A stretch of DNA of 64,000 nucleotides from Photobacterium atrarenae (lineage in GTDB: Bacteria > Pseudomonadota > Gammaproteobacteria > Enterobacterales > Vibrionaceae), in assembly GCF_024380015.1 (NCBI RefSeq), contig NZ_CP101510.1, forward strand, positions 30,289-94,288, read 5' to 3'. Positions within the stretch are counted from its first letter, which is position 1; every line of letters starts with the position of its first letter. Below the pieces are notes generated by a model that saw nothing but the letters and a program-made list of their open reading frames with translations, made no database searches and had not been told where the DNA came from. Below, piece after piece: positions 27,025 to 37,053 of the stretch. A program made the translations under genes and the position numbers.

Positions 27025-27480
27025 ATGACAGAAGGAGATACCATCGTGTTTTCTGAAGTAACCCGGATGGCCCGTTCGGCGTTGCAGGTGCTGGAAATCC
27101 TCGAGCTGTGCATGGAGAAACAGCTCCGGGTTTATATCGCCAAGCAGAACATGCAGCTCGACGGCTCGCTGCAATCGAAAATCATCGCCACCATGCTCGG
27201 TCTGGCCGGCGAAATCGAGCGCGAGTTTATCCGGATGCGAACCAAGGAGGCCTTAGCGGCCAGAAAAGCGGCCGGCTATCAGCTGGGGCGACCGAAAGGG
27301 GCTGCCAAAACCCTCAAGCTTGATGCCAGGCGCGAGCAGATCGAGAAGTACCTCCGAATGGGGTTGGGGATCCGAGAAACCGCGAGGCTGATCGATGCCG
27401 CGCTGAGCACCCTGAGTGACTATGTGAAGCGGCGGGGGTTAGCCTTTTTTCCCGAAAAAATCATGGGCGGAAAACGGTGA
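27025..27480 (+). pseudogene. Serine resolvase lacking its catalytic N-terminus
   Basis: 151 residues beginning within the resolvase fold (EGDTIVFSEVTRMARSALQV), then the dimer helix (LAGEIEREFIRMRTKEALAA) and a C-terminal helix-turn-helix (GIRETARLIDAALSTLSDYV). About 60 N-terminal residues with the nucleophilic Ser are absent, and a stop lies four codons upstream of the ATG. The truncation sits 88 bases from the IS21 element's right target duplication, pointing to rearrangement there. Confidence 0.8.
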
Positions 27481-27789
27481 AGGCAGCAGAGAGGTTCAAT
27501 TGGCGGTGGAGCCACGCCCATTCTTCTGTACACTATTTTCTGGACATAATAGATTAATATTTGACGTGTATCTACCGCCGGGAATGCTTGTCTCCATTCA
27601 TACTGCCACTGTGATGTTCATGAAATTGAAATATTTTTGTAATACTATCTATTGATAGTTTTGTTACTTGGTGGTTGCGCATAAATTTATTTGGTTTTCT
27701 TATTTTCTGGACTAGATTGATTTTGTGCCTAACTATTTGTTTTTTAGTTGAATAGATAAGTAAGAATGTGAAACTCAACATTACCTTTC

Positions 27790-29736
27790 ATGGGGCGGTG
27801 GAGACATTGGAGCCTGAAGTTTAAATTAGCCTTGGCCTTTTTGTTTGTCGGTATCACACCTGCTTTAGTGAATACGACAATTGCCACCATGAAATCCACG
27901 CAAGACATTGAATCTAAAGTATTTAACAGACTAGGGGCAATTAATGAAATCAAAAGAAACCAGGTGCAGTCATTTTTTGATGAACGCGAATCTGATATTT
28001 CTGTTTTAGCCAACTTCATTCCTCATCTTGACCAGGAAAGCTATGATTCATTTTTCTCAGATTATATTAAACAATATGGGTATTACGATTTATTCTTAAT
28101 CAACCGGCAGGGGGTGATTTTCTACTCGGTGGAAAAAGAGTCAGACTTTCAAACCAATATTCTGACCGGAAAGTATGCGAGTACAAATCTGGGCAGGCTT
28201 GTGAGCCAGGTCAAGCGATCCGGAAAGTACGGCATCGTCGATTATGAGCCTTATGCTCCCAGTCACGGCGAGCCCGCCGCGTTTATCGCCAAACCGGTTG
28301 GTGGCTCCGGGCTAATCGTCGCTTTGCAACTTTCTCAAGATGGGATCCAGCATATCATGGCAGTGCGGGATGGCATGGGAAGCACCGGAGAAAGTTACCT
28401 GGTCGGTGAGGATAAACGGATGCGTTCTGATTCATACCTTGATCCTGTCGGCCATTCTGTGAAAGCCAGTTTTGCGGGAACCGTCAAGGAGAACGGGGTA
28501 GAGACCGAGGCAGTTAACCGCGCACTCGCCGGAGAGCGTAATGTCGCCATCATCAAGGATTATAATGGCAATGATGTCTTATCAGCTTTTAACCGCATAC
28601 ACATTGGCGACTTTCAGTGGGTCATTATTAGTGAAATGGATGCAGCAGAAGCATTTGCATCGGTGCACAATACGACGCGAATTTCTGTCTTCTTGGTCTG
28701 CGGTGCCGCCATCATTGTCCTGTGCATCGGGTTTTACGCTGCGCGCAGAATTGCCAGGCCAATCGTTGATGCGGCGGCCATTGCCCAGAAAGTGGCAGAG
28801 GGTGATCTGACGCAAAATATTACAGTGAATGCGCACGATGAGGTCGGGTTGCTGCAAACTTCTCTAGACAAAATGCTGCGTAACCTTCGGTCGATGGTCA
28901 GCCAACTGACGGATGTGGCTATTCAACAGGGAACGACAGCGGATGAGTTGGCCGCGGTCACCGAGCAAACGACCGCGGCGGTGACGGAGCAACAGGCACA
29001 AACAGCCCAGGCTGTGACAGCGACGGCTGAAATGAGCGCAACGATCCGGGAAATCGCCGGTACGACAGCAAATGCATCTCGTGTTTGTGAGGATGTCCTG
29101 ACAAAGGCGAAAGAAGGGGCTGAGCATATCAACAACACCCATAGCTCTTTAGTCGCGTTAAGTGAAACGACGCAAGCGACATCCGACCAAATGATCAAAC
29201 TTCGCCATGATTCTGAGCAGATTGTGAATGTTCTTGGTGTCATCAAGCAGATCGCTGAGCAAATCAACCTCCTGGCACTCAATGCTGCGATTGAGGCAGC
29301 CCGGGCCGGGGAGCATGGTCGTGGTTTCGCTGTGGTTGCTGATGAGGTACGCCATCTTGCGCAATCGACTCAGAAATCAACCTCGGAAATTGAAGCCATC
29401 ATTGAAGCGATTGTCGGGAGTACGAATGGCGCGGTAGAGACGATGGCCGAAAACGTTGAGCAAACAAAGAAAGTGCAGTTCATTGCTCACCAGGCCAATC
29501 AGATCAACACCGCGCTGTCGCAGGAAGTCAGTGGTATTTTTGATATGGTCGTTCAGATAGCCACTGCGACCGAACAACAAACCACGACGATTGATGAAAT
29601 CGCCCAGAACATCGAGTTTATTGATACCGGAGCTTCCGAAACAGAAAAAGCGACCCGGAATATCGCGGACTCCAGTAGTGAGCTCTCTCGAATGGCCCAT
29701 GCGTTAAATGCCGAAACCCAAAAGTTTAGCATTTGA
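27790..29736 (+). CDS. Methyl-accepting chemotaxis protein with Cache sensor
   Basis: 648 residues. Membrane helix 1 (about 13-33), a periplasmic Cache-like sensor (about 40-290; YYDLFLINRQGVIFYSVEKE), helix 2 (about 296-317; ISVFLVCGAAIIVLCIGFYA), HAMP, and the signalling domain with hairpin tip [20 protein letters not shown] then [16 protein letters not shown]. No pentapeptide tether is visible. It transmits periplasmic ligand binding to CheA/CheW. A GC hairpin follows at 29748-29767. Start has only a weak Shine-Dalgarno. Confidence 0.92.
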   Translation: MGRWRHWSLKFKLALAFLFVGITPALVNTTIATMKSTQDIESKVFNRLGAINEIKRNQVQSFFDERESDISVLANFIPHLDQESYDSFFSDYIKQYGYYDLFLINRQGVIFYSVEKESDFQTNILTGKYASTNLGRLVSQVKRSGKYGIVDYEPYAPSHGEPAAFIAKPVGGSGLIVALQLSQDGIQHIMAVRDGMGSTGESYLVGEDKRMRSDSYLDPVGHSVKASFAGTVKENGVETEAVNRALAGERNVAIIKDYNGNDVLSAFNRIHIGDFQWVIISEMDAAEAFASVHNTTRISVFLVCGAAIIVLCIGFYAARRIARPIVDAAAIAQKVAEGDLTQNITVNAHDEVGLLQTSLDKMLRNLRSMVSQLTDVAIQQGTTADELAAVTEQTTAAVTEQQAQTAQAVTATAEMSATIREIAGTTANASRVCEDVLTKAKEGAEHINNTHSSLVALSETTQATSDQMIKLRHDSEQIVNVLGVIKQIAEQINLLALNAAIEAARAGEHGRGFAVVADEVRHLAQSTQKSTSEIEAIIEAIVGSTNGAVETMAENVEQTKKVQFIAHQANQINTALSQEVSGIFDMVVQIATATEQQTTTIDEIAQNIEFIDTGASETEKATRNIADSSSELSRMAHALNAETQKFSI

Positions 29737-29841
29737 TGTTTTGGGGGGCGGCACTTTGCTGTGCCGCTCGTTCGATGAGCCCGATTGTGGTTTGCCGGGG
29801 ATCCGCATGATCGGTGTACCGTTCGAGGACGCTCCTGTCTC

Positions 29842-30051
29842 ATGTTTAGCCTGCCGTCTCTCCCTACAGGTTGTGAAAAAACGCCGCCACACCGCGCTCA
29901 ATCGAGCGCGGAGTTGTCACTTATCGATCGTGTAGACCTGGAGCTGCCGGAATCGCCGAATAACACGGTATTAACGGTGTTGAGTGTGGTTGTGGTTGTA
30001 TATATAATCCTCCGCCATTGCTTAATGGGGAGATATGGCTCAGGACGGTGA
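29842..30051 (+). CDS. Small single-helix membrane protein
   Basis: 69 residues with one long hydrophobic helix (NTVLTVLSVVVVVYIILRHC). Its last 17 bases overlap the next gene, which suggests coupled translation. No strong Shine-Dalgarno. Not recognised. Confidence 0.4.
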   Translation: MFSLPSLPTGCEKTPPHRAQSSAELSLIDRVDLELPESPNNTVLTVLSVVVVVYIILRHCLMGRYGSGR

Positions 30052-30271
30052 CTTCAAGGGCGCGACACTTTTTCCGATATCAAGCTCTGAGTTGCACAAT
30101 AGCGCCCCTATTGATACGGGGTGGTTAACATTGGAGCCGGGTAAATACTATGTCCTCATTGAAAATATCACTTATGGGACAGTGAAGCCTGCGGCGGATC
30201 CTGTCAATGTTACCGGAAGCTCAAGCATTATGTTCTGGGTTATTCGGTCGAATGAAGAATATACATCATGA
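30035..30271 (+). CDS. Hypothetical 78-residue protein
   Basis: ATG preceded by GGGGAGAT. Mostly beta strand by eye (DTGWLTLEPGKYYVLIENIT), with no signal peptide. Its stop overlaps the next ATG (ATGA), so the two form an operon. Not recognised. Confidence 0.55.
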   Translation: MAQDGDFKGATLFPISSSELHNSAPIDTGWLTLEPGKYYVLIENITYGTVKPAADPVNVTGSSSIMFWVIRSNEEYTS

Positions 30272-30555
30272 TCAGTAAAACCGTGTGGCAGGATAAGAAG
30301 CTGGCAGTACAGTTTCACGAAGAATCCAATTCAATCGCAATTCGCTTTGATGTTGGTAAGTTGGTCTGTGATAAAAGCGAGCTCCAGCTGGTGAGATATC
30401 ACTATCATGCTCAAGATAGCGAGTCTGTCATTCTTGTTGTGCTGAAGAGTAACAGTAGCGGTTACAGCCATGCACATTTCTATACTCAGCCAGAGGATCT
30501 CACCAGGCTAAGCCTGATCCTTGGGATTTCTGTGGAAGAGATTGACATGGGTTAG
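30268..30555 (+). CDS. Hypothetical 95-residue protein
   Basis: Coupled to the preceding gene by a four-base ATGA overlap. Strand-rich (KKLAVQFHEESNSIAIRFDV) with His/Tyr clusters (RYHYHAQD, SGYSHAHFYT). No membrane segment. Not recognised. Confidence 0.6.
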   Translation: MISKTVWQDKKLAVQFHEESNSIAIRFDVGKLVCDKSELQLVRYHYHAQDSESVILVVLKSNSSGYSHAHFYTQPEDLTRLSLILGISVEEIDMG

Positions 30556-30643
30556 CCACATCCTGTTGAAAGTCGTCCTTCGTGAATGCGCCCTGCATGG
30601 CATCGCTCGTTTTTGGGGTCGCTGTCGCTCATACCGCTTGCGT

Positions 30644-30677
30644 CCAGATGGGGAAGGTCATGGCCTTTCCCATCTGG
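30644..30677 (+). terminator. Hairpin terminator after the 30268 gene
   Basis: A stem ccagatggggaagg/cctttcccatctgg with a six-base loop, followed by a T-rich stretch about 15 bases on. Likely ends the small operon. Confidence 0.5.
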
Positions 30678-30795
30678 GAACAGTCGTCTTCATTTTTCCT
30701 ATCTGGCGGCGTCCATACTGAGTTGAGCGACACTGCCTCACTGCAACCTTGTGGTCATTGAGCAGTTTTTCAGCTGTAATTACTTTCGATTCACC

Positions 30796-31125
30796 TCAAA
30801 GATAATAACCTGAGATGATTAGGCCACTGAGGATAGTCGAACCGGTGATACTCATGATGAGCGCGTTGTCCGTGATGTCTGCGTCGCCGTATTTCCGGGA
30901 AAGCACAAAACCGAGCGCAACGAAGAGGATGAGATCCAGCAATCCATGTGTCACCCAGTGGTGGCCGGTTATCACCACCAACACGTGATGGATGGTCTCA
31001 CTAATTTCTTTGAGTACCACCAGGAGCGCGCTGAAAATGCTGGTGACAGCATAAGAGAGGCTAAACCCGATGATGGCCGCACCGGCATATGGGGGCTTGC
31101 TATCGTTGACCGGGGAATGAGGCAT
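30796..31125 (-). CDS. Membrane protein, second gene of a two-gene operon
   Basis: 109 residues with three hydrophobic helices (AAIIGFSLSYAVTSIFSALL, LLDLILFVALGFVLS, STILSGLIISGYYL) and a His cluster (ETIHHVLVVITGHHWVTHG). AAGGAG before the ATG, 11 bases after the upstream gene. Paired histidines in membrane helices could bind haem or metal. Family not recognised. Confidence 0.65.
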   Translation of the reverse strand: MPHSPVNDSKPPYAGAAIIGFSLSYAVTSIFSALLVVLKEISETIHHVLVVITGHHWVTHGLLDLILFVALGFVLSRKYGDADITDNALIMSITGSTILSGLIISGYYL

Positions 31126-31136
31126 GATTCAGCTCC

Positions 31137-31601
31137 TTATACGGAATTAGCGAGTAAAGAAACTTTCAGTCCCATACTGATCACTGCCCCCGCTCCCTCC
31201 ATTGCGAGGGACAGGATGATCACCAGCGCGGCAGTCCAGAGTACGAGATGTCTTTTTGATCGATCATGGGCGATGTCACCGAAAGCTGCAATCGGCAGAA
31301 AGGTTGCGAGCAACAAAAGCATCAGGAAGATGTGCTCCTTCGCCTCCATGAAAAAAGAATGAGCAAACGACCAGGGCCCGGCTTTAATGAGCGCTTTGTC
31401 CGCGCCGTAGAAAGTGACGTACCAATAGCCCCCGATGAGGTAACTCAGCCATATCAGGACAGCGACCAGGAGAGTTGCAATCCGGATGCGGCCATCGTTA
31501 GCGCGACTGGCATGAAGCGTATCGACAAACACCCATACCGCGGCGAGCAGTGCGAGAACGCCGAACATCACATGCAGCATTAACATCAGCTCTTTGAACA
31601 T
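31137..31601 (-). CDS. Membrane protein, first gene of a two-gene operon
   Basis: 154 residues with about four helices (LMLHVMFGVLALLAAVWVFV, IATLLVAVLIWLSYLIGGYW, HIFLMLLLLATFLPIAAFG, LVLWTAALVIILSLAMEGAG). His residues sit in or beside helices (MLHVMFG, AHSFFMEAKEHIF), as in small b-type cytochrome-like proteins. Function unknown; a heme role would be inference. Confidence 0.65.
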   Translation of the reverse strand: MFKELMLMLHVMFGVLALLAAVWVFVDTLHASRANDGRIRIATLLVAVLIWLSYLIGGYWYVTFYGADKALIKAGPWSFAHSFFMEAKEHIFLMLLLLATFLPIAAFGDIAHDRSKRHLVLWTAALVIILSLAMEGAGAVISMGLKVSLLANSV

Positions 31602-31742
31602 ACGGTATTCCTTTGGCAGTAACCCGATGCGAGATGCGTTATTTTCAGCGCGCGAAAGTCGAGTTTGAGTTGTATCTATCTACAATTTAGTCGGGTATTT
31701 GAGAAGGGGGCATACATTTGAGTCTTGAATTTGAATCTTTGT

Positions 31743-31770
31743 AAAAAAACAGCTCCGCGCGGGAGCTGTT
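31743..31770 (-). terminator. Rho-independent terminator of the 31803 chemoreceptor
   Basis: On the minus strand, aacagctcc/ggagctgtt with a five-base loop followed by T7, 33 bases after the receptor stop. Confidence 0.85.
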
Positions 31771-31802
31771 GTCGGTATGGGGCGAGGACCGCTGATTGCT
31801 GA

Positions 31803-33710
31803 TTATTGCAGCTTGAATTCGGCTACCACGGATTCGAGCTGGCTGTTTGCCGCGGCGAGGTTGAGCGCTTCGCTGCTGGTGTCTTCACCGTTCTTTGCAA
31901 TTGTCATCACAATCTCGCGGATGGCAGACATGTTGCGGCTGATCTCCTGGGTGACAGAGCTCTGTTGCTCGGCTGCCGTCGCGATTTGCGCATTGAGATC
32001 GTTCACCTGGGTTACCGAATCACCGACCGAGGTTAAGTCACTGGCGATCCGCTGAGACTGCTGCTCTGTCGCTTCGCAGGTTGCCTTGGTTGCCTGCATC
32101 GCGTTGATCGCAGCATCTGAGCTTTGGCGTAATTGCTTCACGGTTTGCTCGATTTCGGCGGTACTGGCTTGAGTTCTGGCGGCCAGGGCACGCACCTCAT
32201 CGGCAACCACGGCAAAGCCTCGGCCCTGTGAGCCGGCCCGGGCCGCTTCAATCGCTGCATTGAGGGCCAGCAGATTGGTCTGCTCGGCAATCTCACCGAT
32301 GATCTCGAGAACCTTGGTAATGTCCTGGCTGGCCTGGTTAATCTCGGCGATCTGCGCCGCGGTTTGATCGACATCGGTGATCATCTGGGCTGCCGTTGCA
32401 GCCGCTTCGGTCACAATAACGCCAGACTTAGCCACTTGGGTATGTGTCGACTGGGTAAACTGGGAGGCTTGTGAAGCATTGCCGGCAACATCACTGGCAG
32501 TAGAGCTCATTTCCTCGATCGCCGTGACGACCTGCTCGGTTTCGCTCGAGTGTTGGGTCAGGATCTCGGCATTGGTTTCGGTTTGCTGCTTCAGCGCATC
32601 GACACTGCGCGAAATATTGGTCGAAGACTGAGCGACTTCTAGCATCAGTGATTGCAGGCTGGCGATAAAGGTATTGATCCCTTCTGATATTTTCCCTAAA
32701 TCATCCTGGCTGGTGACGGGGAGGCGCCGGGTGAGATCGCCGTTGCCTTGAGATAAGTCCACAATCACGGATTTCAGGGCTGTGATGGGGCGGTACAGCA
32801 CATTGAGCAGAGCCAGCACCAGTGCCGTTGCAATTGCAATCATGATCAGTGAGGAGATGATCGACTGGGTGAGCGCTTGATCGGCTTCGGCGTAGGCGAC
32901 CGACTTATCAATACCGATGAACAGGTACCATTTCTGGCCGTTGACCAGGTGAATGGCCTTGGTAAAGGCGACTTTATCCACTCCCTTTAAGGTGTAATCC
33001 ACGTTGACCGCGTCTTGAGACAGCATCATTTGCTGGACGACGGATAAACCGATCTCGTTGAGTCGGGTGCCGACTGTGAGCGCTGCAGAGTTCGATGCCA
33101 GCGCCTGGCCGTGCTCATCGACAATCGCCGCGACGGCGCCGGGAATATCGACGTTGGCGACAGTTTCAGCCAGGATGTCAAGTTCGATATCCCCCAGAAC
33201 GGCGCCGCCGGGAATGCCCTTGATCAGGGAGACCACCAGTTTTCCGGTGGTGGAATCGGTATAGAAGTCGGTCAATTCGACCCCGCTGGCAGCCTGGGCT
33301 TGTGCGTACCAGGGTCGCTGGCGCGGATCATACTGTGCGGGATCGGCGATGCCATTGTGCCAGCCGCCGCCGCTCAGGGTGGAGTAGGCCCGCCCGTCAT
33401 CAAATCCGTAGAGGATGGTGGCAAGATCACTGGCTTGCTTGACCAACCGCACGGTCTCGAGGAGGCGCTTCACATCATGGTCCGCCCGGTAATCGGCGGC
33501 CATCGCATCAATCGCGCGGGATTTTTGCCCGAACCAGGCTTCAATTCGGCTCGCTTCATAGTTGACCGTGGTATCGGTACGTTGATGAATGCTGTTGATA
33601 GTGCTTTCTTTGATCTCCTAGTATGACAGCCAGTTGGAGATGAGTAAACTGCCTGTCACCAGAGCGATGATAGAGAGGATGAGAGTTTTTTTAAAACCGA
33701 GTGTTTTCAC
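31803..33710 (-). pseudogene. dCache chemoreceptor with an in-frame amber codon
   Basis: The intact frame runs from a GTG at 33710 (AAGGA eight bases upstream; MKTLGFKKTLILSIIALVTG, membrane helix 1) but codon 31 is TAG (33618-33620), right after that helix. Beyond it the same frame is open for 604 codons to 31803: dCache sensor ([20 protein letters not shown]), helix 2, HAMP ([13 protein letters not shown]) and the signalling domain with [20 protein letters not shown]. Translation from an internal ATG at 33503 would give 566 residues lacking the first membrane anchor. A recent nonsense mutation is likely; suppression is possible. Confidence 0.85.
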
Positions 33711-34279
33711 TGTATATCCTTGAGTACTGCTTCCACTTGGATCTTCTGTAGGTGATTGCTCAACGCACTCAATTTTTAATTGAGTGGTTTGTTAGTCGGC
33801 GCACATAGTAACAGTTCGTTTCAGTATAAAAATCAACTTTAAAGTTGTGGGATTTATGTGCTGCAGATGTGTTTCTTTGTAGTTTTAAATTCCGAATATA
33901 TTGTTATGGTTTGGCTGTGGAACTGGGTATATTTCTTAAATTGGTATTTTATCTGTTAATTAAGTCTGGGGGTATCCGGAAACAGGTAGTGACGAAATGC
34001 CCGCAACGATGAAATTAAGTGGTCTTTTATTAAACCAGTGAAAACGCAATCAGCTCATGGGGTAGGCTTCGCTCAGAGATAGGAGAAAAAGCAATGTGCT
34101 ATACCATAATTTATCGCTTGAAAGGTCGTGGGTAAACCGGGAAAATGCAGTGCTGCTCATGGTTTGTATAGCAGATATAACCTTTGATAGCTTTGAAAAC
34201 GTGTTGTCACCGGGGGAGGGTGTATTGACCCCGGTTCAACCTGTACGTTCGTGTTCATACAGTGATTTCAGCTGTTTTC
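33711..34279. other. Gene-free region with a short leader-like ORF
   Basis: About 570 bases upstream of the amber receptor. A 13-codon frame at 34094 (MCYTIIYRLKGRG) has a strong AGGAG and ends well before a plus-strand terminator at 34280. A short transcript, small RNA or leader peptide is possible. No known riboswitch consensus was matched. Confidence 0.4.
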
Positions 34280-34305
34280 GGCCCTGTCTTAACAGGGCCT
34301 TTTTT
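34280..34305 (+). terminator. Rho-independent terminator
   Basis: ggccctgt (34280-34287), loop ctta, acagggcc (34292-34299), then T6. It reads on the plus strand toward the 3' end of the minus-strand 34312 gene, and the symmetrical stem could serve both directions. Confidence 0.8.
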
Positions 34306-34311
34306 ATACGC

Positions 34312-37053
34312 TTAATCTGCTGTCGCAGGTGTTTGCAAAGCAAGCGCCAGGCAATCTTCCGCCATCATGGGTTGATAAAAATAAAAGCCCTGGAACTCTT
34401 CAATGGCTAATGCCTGCAGGGTTCGTTTTTGCGGCTCCGTTTCTATCCCTTCGGCGACAATTTTTAACCCCAGTGATTTCGCCATGCCTGTAATGCTGCT
34501 GACGAGGATATTGCTTTGCGTATCGCAATCGACACGTCGGATAAAGCTGCGGTCAAGCTTGACCACATCCAGCGGAAACTCACACAGTGAGCTGAGCGCA
34601 GAATAGCCCGTGCCAAAATCATCCAGGGCGAGTTTTATCCCCATCCCTTTAATTGCCGACATCTGTTGCTGTACCTGTGGTACCGAGTCGATCAACATAC
34701 TTTCGGTGAGTTCGAGTGTCAGGTGCTCCGGGTGAAACGGATAGCGGTCAAGCATGGTCCGAAGAAAAGGAAGCAACTGCGGGTGGGAAAAATGAGGCCC
34801 GGACAAGTTCACGTGGACAGAAAGCGGCTTTAAGCCAAGTGCCTGGCGCTGCCCATTCACCTCGGCAAGAAATGCGCAAGATTTTTCTAAAATGCTGTTC
34901 CCCAATGCAACAATCAGCTCTCGGGACTCAGCAACCGGAATAAAGCGGACCGGAGAAATATGGCCGATTTCTGGGTGCTGCCATCGTGCGAGGGCTTCAA
35001 AGCCGCAAATCGTTTCGGTGTGCCCGCAGATTAAGGGTTGAAACTGCGGGTAGATACTACCGTCGCGAATGGCCTGCGCCATATCACGCTGGATCACAGT
35101 ATGATTTTTCATCTGGGCTGCAACTTTTCGGGTGAACAGCTGGATGTGTGACGGCGCTGACTCTGCACCGTAGGCAGAAAATTCTGCGGCATTGAGCATT
35201 TGGGCAGCCGTTGGCGTTAATTCTGAGGCGAGGACTAATCCGATGGAGGCAGATAACCGCACCTCAACCTTATTGACCTCGAGTGACAACCGCAGGGCAG
35301 AGGCCATGGATTTGGCATAGCGATAAGCTGTAAAACGGCTGGCTGTGGTTAAGATGAAAGCAAATTCATTTTCCGCAACGCGGCCCAACATGCTGATATC
35401 GATTTGATGCCTCAACCGGTTCGTCACGGCTCTGACAACGTCATCTGCCGTTTGGTGGCCGAATGCGCCGGTAACGTTGTGAAAGCGTTCAATCCGTATA
35501 TAAAGCACGGCAATTAACGTTGAATCAGCATCATGAGTGCTTTTTGACAACAGGTGATCAAGTGACTGCAAAAACGTATGGCGGTTCATCAACCCGGTTG
35601 CGGCGTCGTATTTCTCCAGTTGTCTGATCTGTGCTTCCTGTGCTTTCTGCTGGCTGACATCTTTCACGGAGAGCATCAGTGCTTTGCTGCTTTGCTGATG
35701 AATCGGAAGTACCTCTAGTTTACAGGCGATCAGCGAACCGTCGGCAGCTTGTAGTTCCGTGTCAAAAACCGTTTGCCCCGCAGAGATAGCGCCCGTCAAC
35801 GGTTCAATCGGGTGAGGGTACAGGCTCATGAGGGAGCAACCGACCAGCTCCTGTCCCGCTGGATAGCGTAATATTGATGCCATGGCGGCATTGGCCTCGA
35901 CGACTCTGCCGTCCAACACCATCAGGAGCCCGAGGTTGCTGGTACGGTGCAAGGCATTAAATTTTTGCATCACGTCATGGAGCGCGGCATGGGTATGGGA
36001 GGATTTCGCTAAGATTTGGTTAATGACCTCGCCGACCATCGAAAACTCATCATTCCCACCGACCTTGATTGGCGTACTGTACTGATCTTGGATCAAGGCT
36101 TTCAGACCCCTTTCCAAAGCCTGAAATCGACGGCCGACTTTTTGCCTGAGCGCCAGTAGCGTGAGCAGGCTGATCAGAACGGATGCGATGAATATGGTGA
36201 GTGTCAGCTTGCCGATGAGTGCTTCGCCTCTAGTGTAAATTTCACGCGGTCGGCTGCTTTTGAGGGTTGCGATCGGGTTGCCGTGGATATCGTCCAGGAT
36301 AACGCACGCAACTAATACGCTGTCATTCTCTTCGGGGTGAATGATGGGAAATTGGTGGCTGTCGATATGATCTTGGGGGGTCACGCTGACCAGGGTGTTT
36401 TCTGAAGATAAGATCTCAGTGTACTGGCTGGGGAAAACGGCAGATAAGTAACGGCCCCAGATCAACCATCCGCCGACAGGGCTATCGGCCTGACTGTTAC
36501 GGATAGGGGTGAGCGTGACGACCAGAATGTCGTCATCAAACCGAATGAGCCCGGAGTGAGCTTGCGCAATGTCGGCTTCTCCCCGGATTGCGGCTTCGAC
36601 CAAGTGGCCGATCCCCTGGGGGGACAGCAGTTGTTCGCGCAGCTTTGCGGGTATCGCGATCGTTTCCGATTGCGAGGTCGTCATCCTGCTTTCGATCAGC
36701 CGTCCTTGTCGGTTCAGGAAAGCAACGAGGTCGATATCGAGTGCAACGAGGCCGTCATAGTATAAATTACGGTCGTGGTAGGTTTGATCGCCGGCTGTCA
36801 CCAGCCGATAGCTCTCATCCCAGTACGCCCAATCAAAAGAGCGTATTTGCTGATCTTGCAACAGACTTTCAATGACAGTTTTGGCCTGCAGGCTGTGCTG
36901 GAGAACATGTTGTCGCTCAATATCATCGAGATCCGATAAAAAGAAGTACCGGGCAAAGACCAGACAAATGATGGAAATAGCAAACAGGCTGCAGCCAAAA
37001 AGAAGTGCAGTGATAGTGCTGAGCTTGGCTGGCTGAAAAGGCATGACTCTCAT
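34312..37053 (-). CDS. CHASE4-like/PAS/GGDEF/EAL c-di-GMP protein
   Basis: About 913 residues from MRVMPFQPAKLS; the frame opens 17 codons earlier. Membrane helix 1 (ITALLFGCSLFAISIICLVF), a CHASE4-like periplasmic sensor (RSFDWAYWDESYRLVTAGD), helix 2 near 300, a HAMP-like segment, PAS (LGLLMVLDGRVVEANAAMAS), GGDEF and EAL. The GGDEF signature is replaced by VAENEF, so cyclase activity is unlikely. The EAL side is intact (FEALARW, LELTESMLI, LDDFGTGYSALSSL, IVAEGIET). Predicted c-di-GMP phosphodiesterase responding to a periplasmic signal. Confidence 0.88.
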   Translation of the reverse strand: MRVMPFQPAKLSTITALLFGCSLFAISIICLVFARYFFLSDLDDIERQHVLQHSLQAKTVIESLLQDQQIRSFDWAYWDESYRLVTAGDQTYHDRNLYYDGLVALDIDLVAFLNRQGRLIESRMTTSQSETIAIPAKLREQLLSPQGIGHLVEAAIRGEADIAQAHSGLIRFDDDILVVTLTPIRNSQADSPVGGWLIWGRYLSAVFPSQYTEILSSENTLVSVTPQDHIDSHQFPIIHPEENDSVLVACVILDDIHGNPIATLKSSRPREIYTRGEALIGKLTLTIFIASVLISLLTLLALRQKVGRRFQALERGLKALIQDQYSTPIKVGGNDEFSMVGEVINQILAKSSHTHAALHDVMQKFNALHRTSNLGLLMVLDGRVVEANAAMASILRYPAGQELVGCSLMSLYPHPIEPLTGAISAGQTVFDTELQAADGSLIACKLEVLPIHQQSSKALMLSVKDVSQQKAQEAQIRQLEKYDAATGLMNRHTFLQSLDHLLSKSTHDADSTLIAVLYIRIERFHNVTGAFGHQTADDVVRAVTNRLRHQIDISMLGRVAENEFAFILTTASRFTAYRYAKSMASALRLSLEVNKVEVRLSASIGLVLASELTPTAAQMLNAAEFSAYGAESAPSHIQLFTRKVAAQMKNHTVIQRDMAQAIRDGSIYPQFQPLICGHTETICGFEALARWQHPEIGHISPVRFIPVAESRELIVALGNSILEKSCAFLAEVNGQRQALGLKPLSVHVNLSGPHFSHPQLLPFLRTMLDRYPFHPEHLTLELTESMLIDSVPQVQQQMSAIKGMGIKLALDDFGTGYSALSSLCEFPLDVVKLDRSFIRRVDCDTQSNILVSSITGMAKSLGLKIVAEGIETEPQKRTLQALAIEEFQGFYFYQPMMAEDCLALALQTPATAD

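Noticed and set aside
33711..34279. Possible c-di-GMP riboswitch near the EAL gene
   Set aside because: The GEMM consensus does not fit the sequence by eye. Only the short ORF and terminator are supported.
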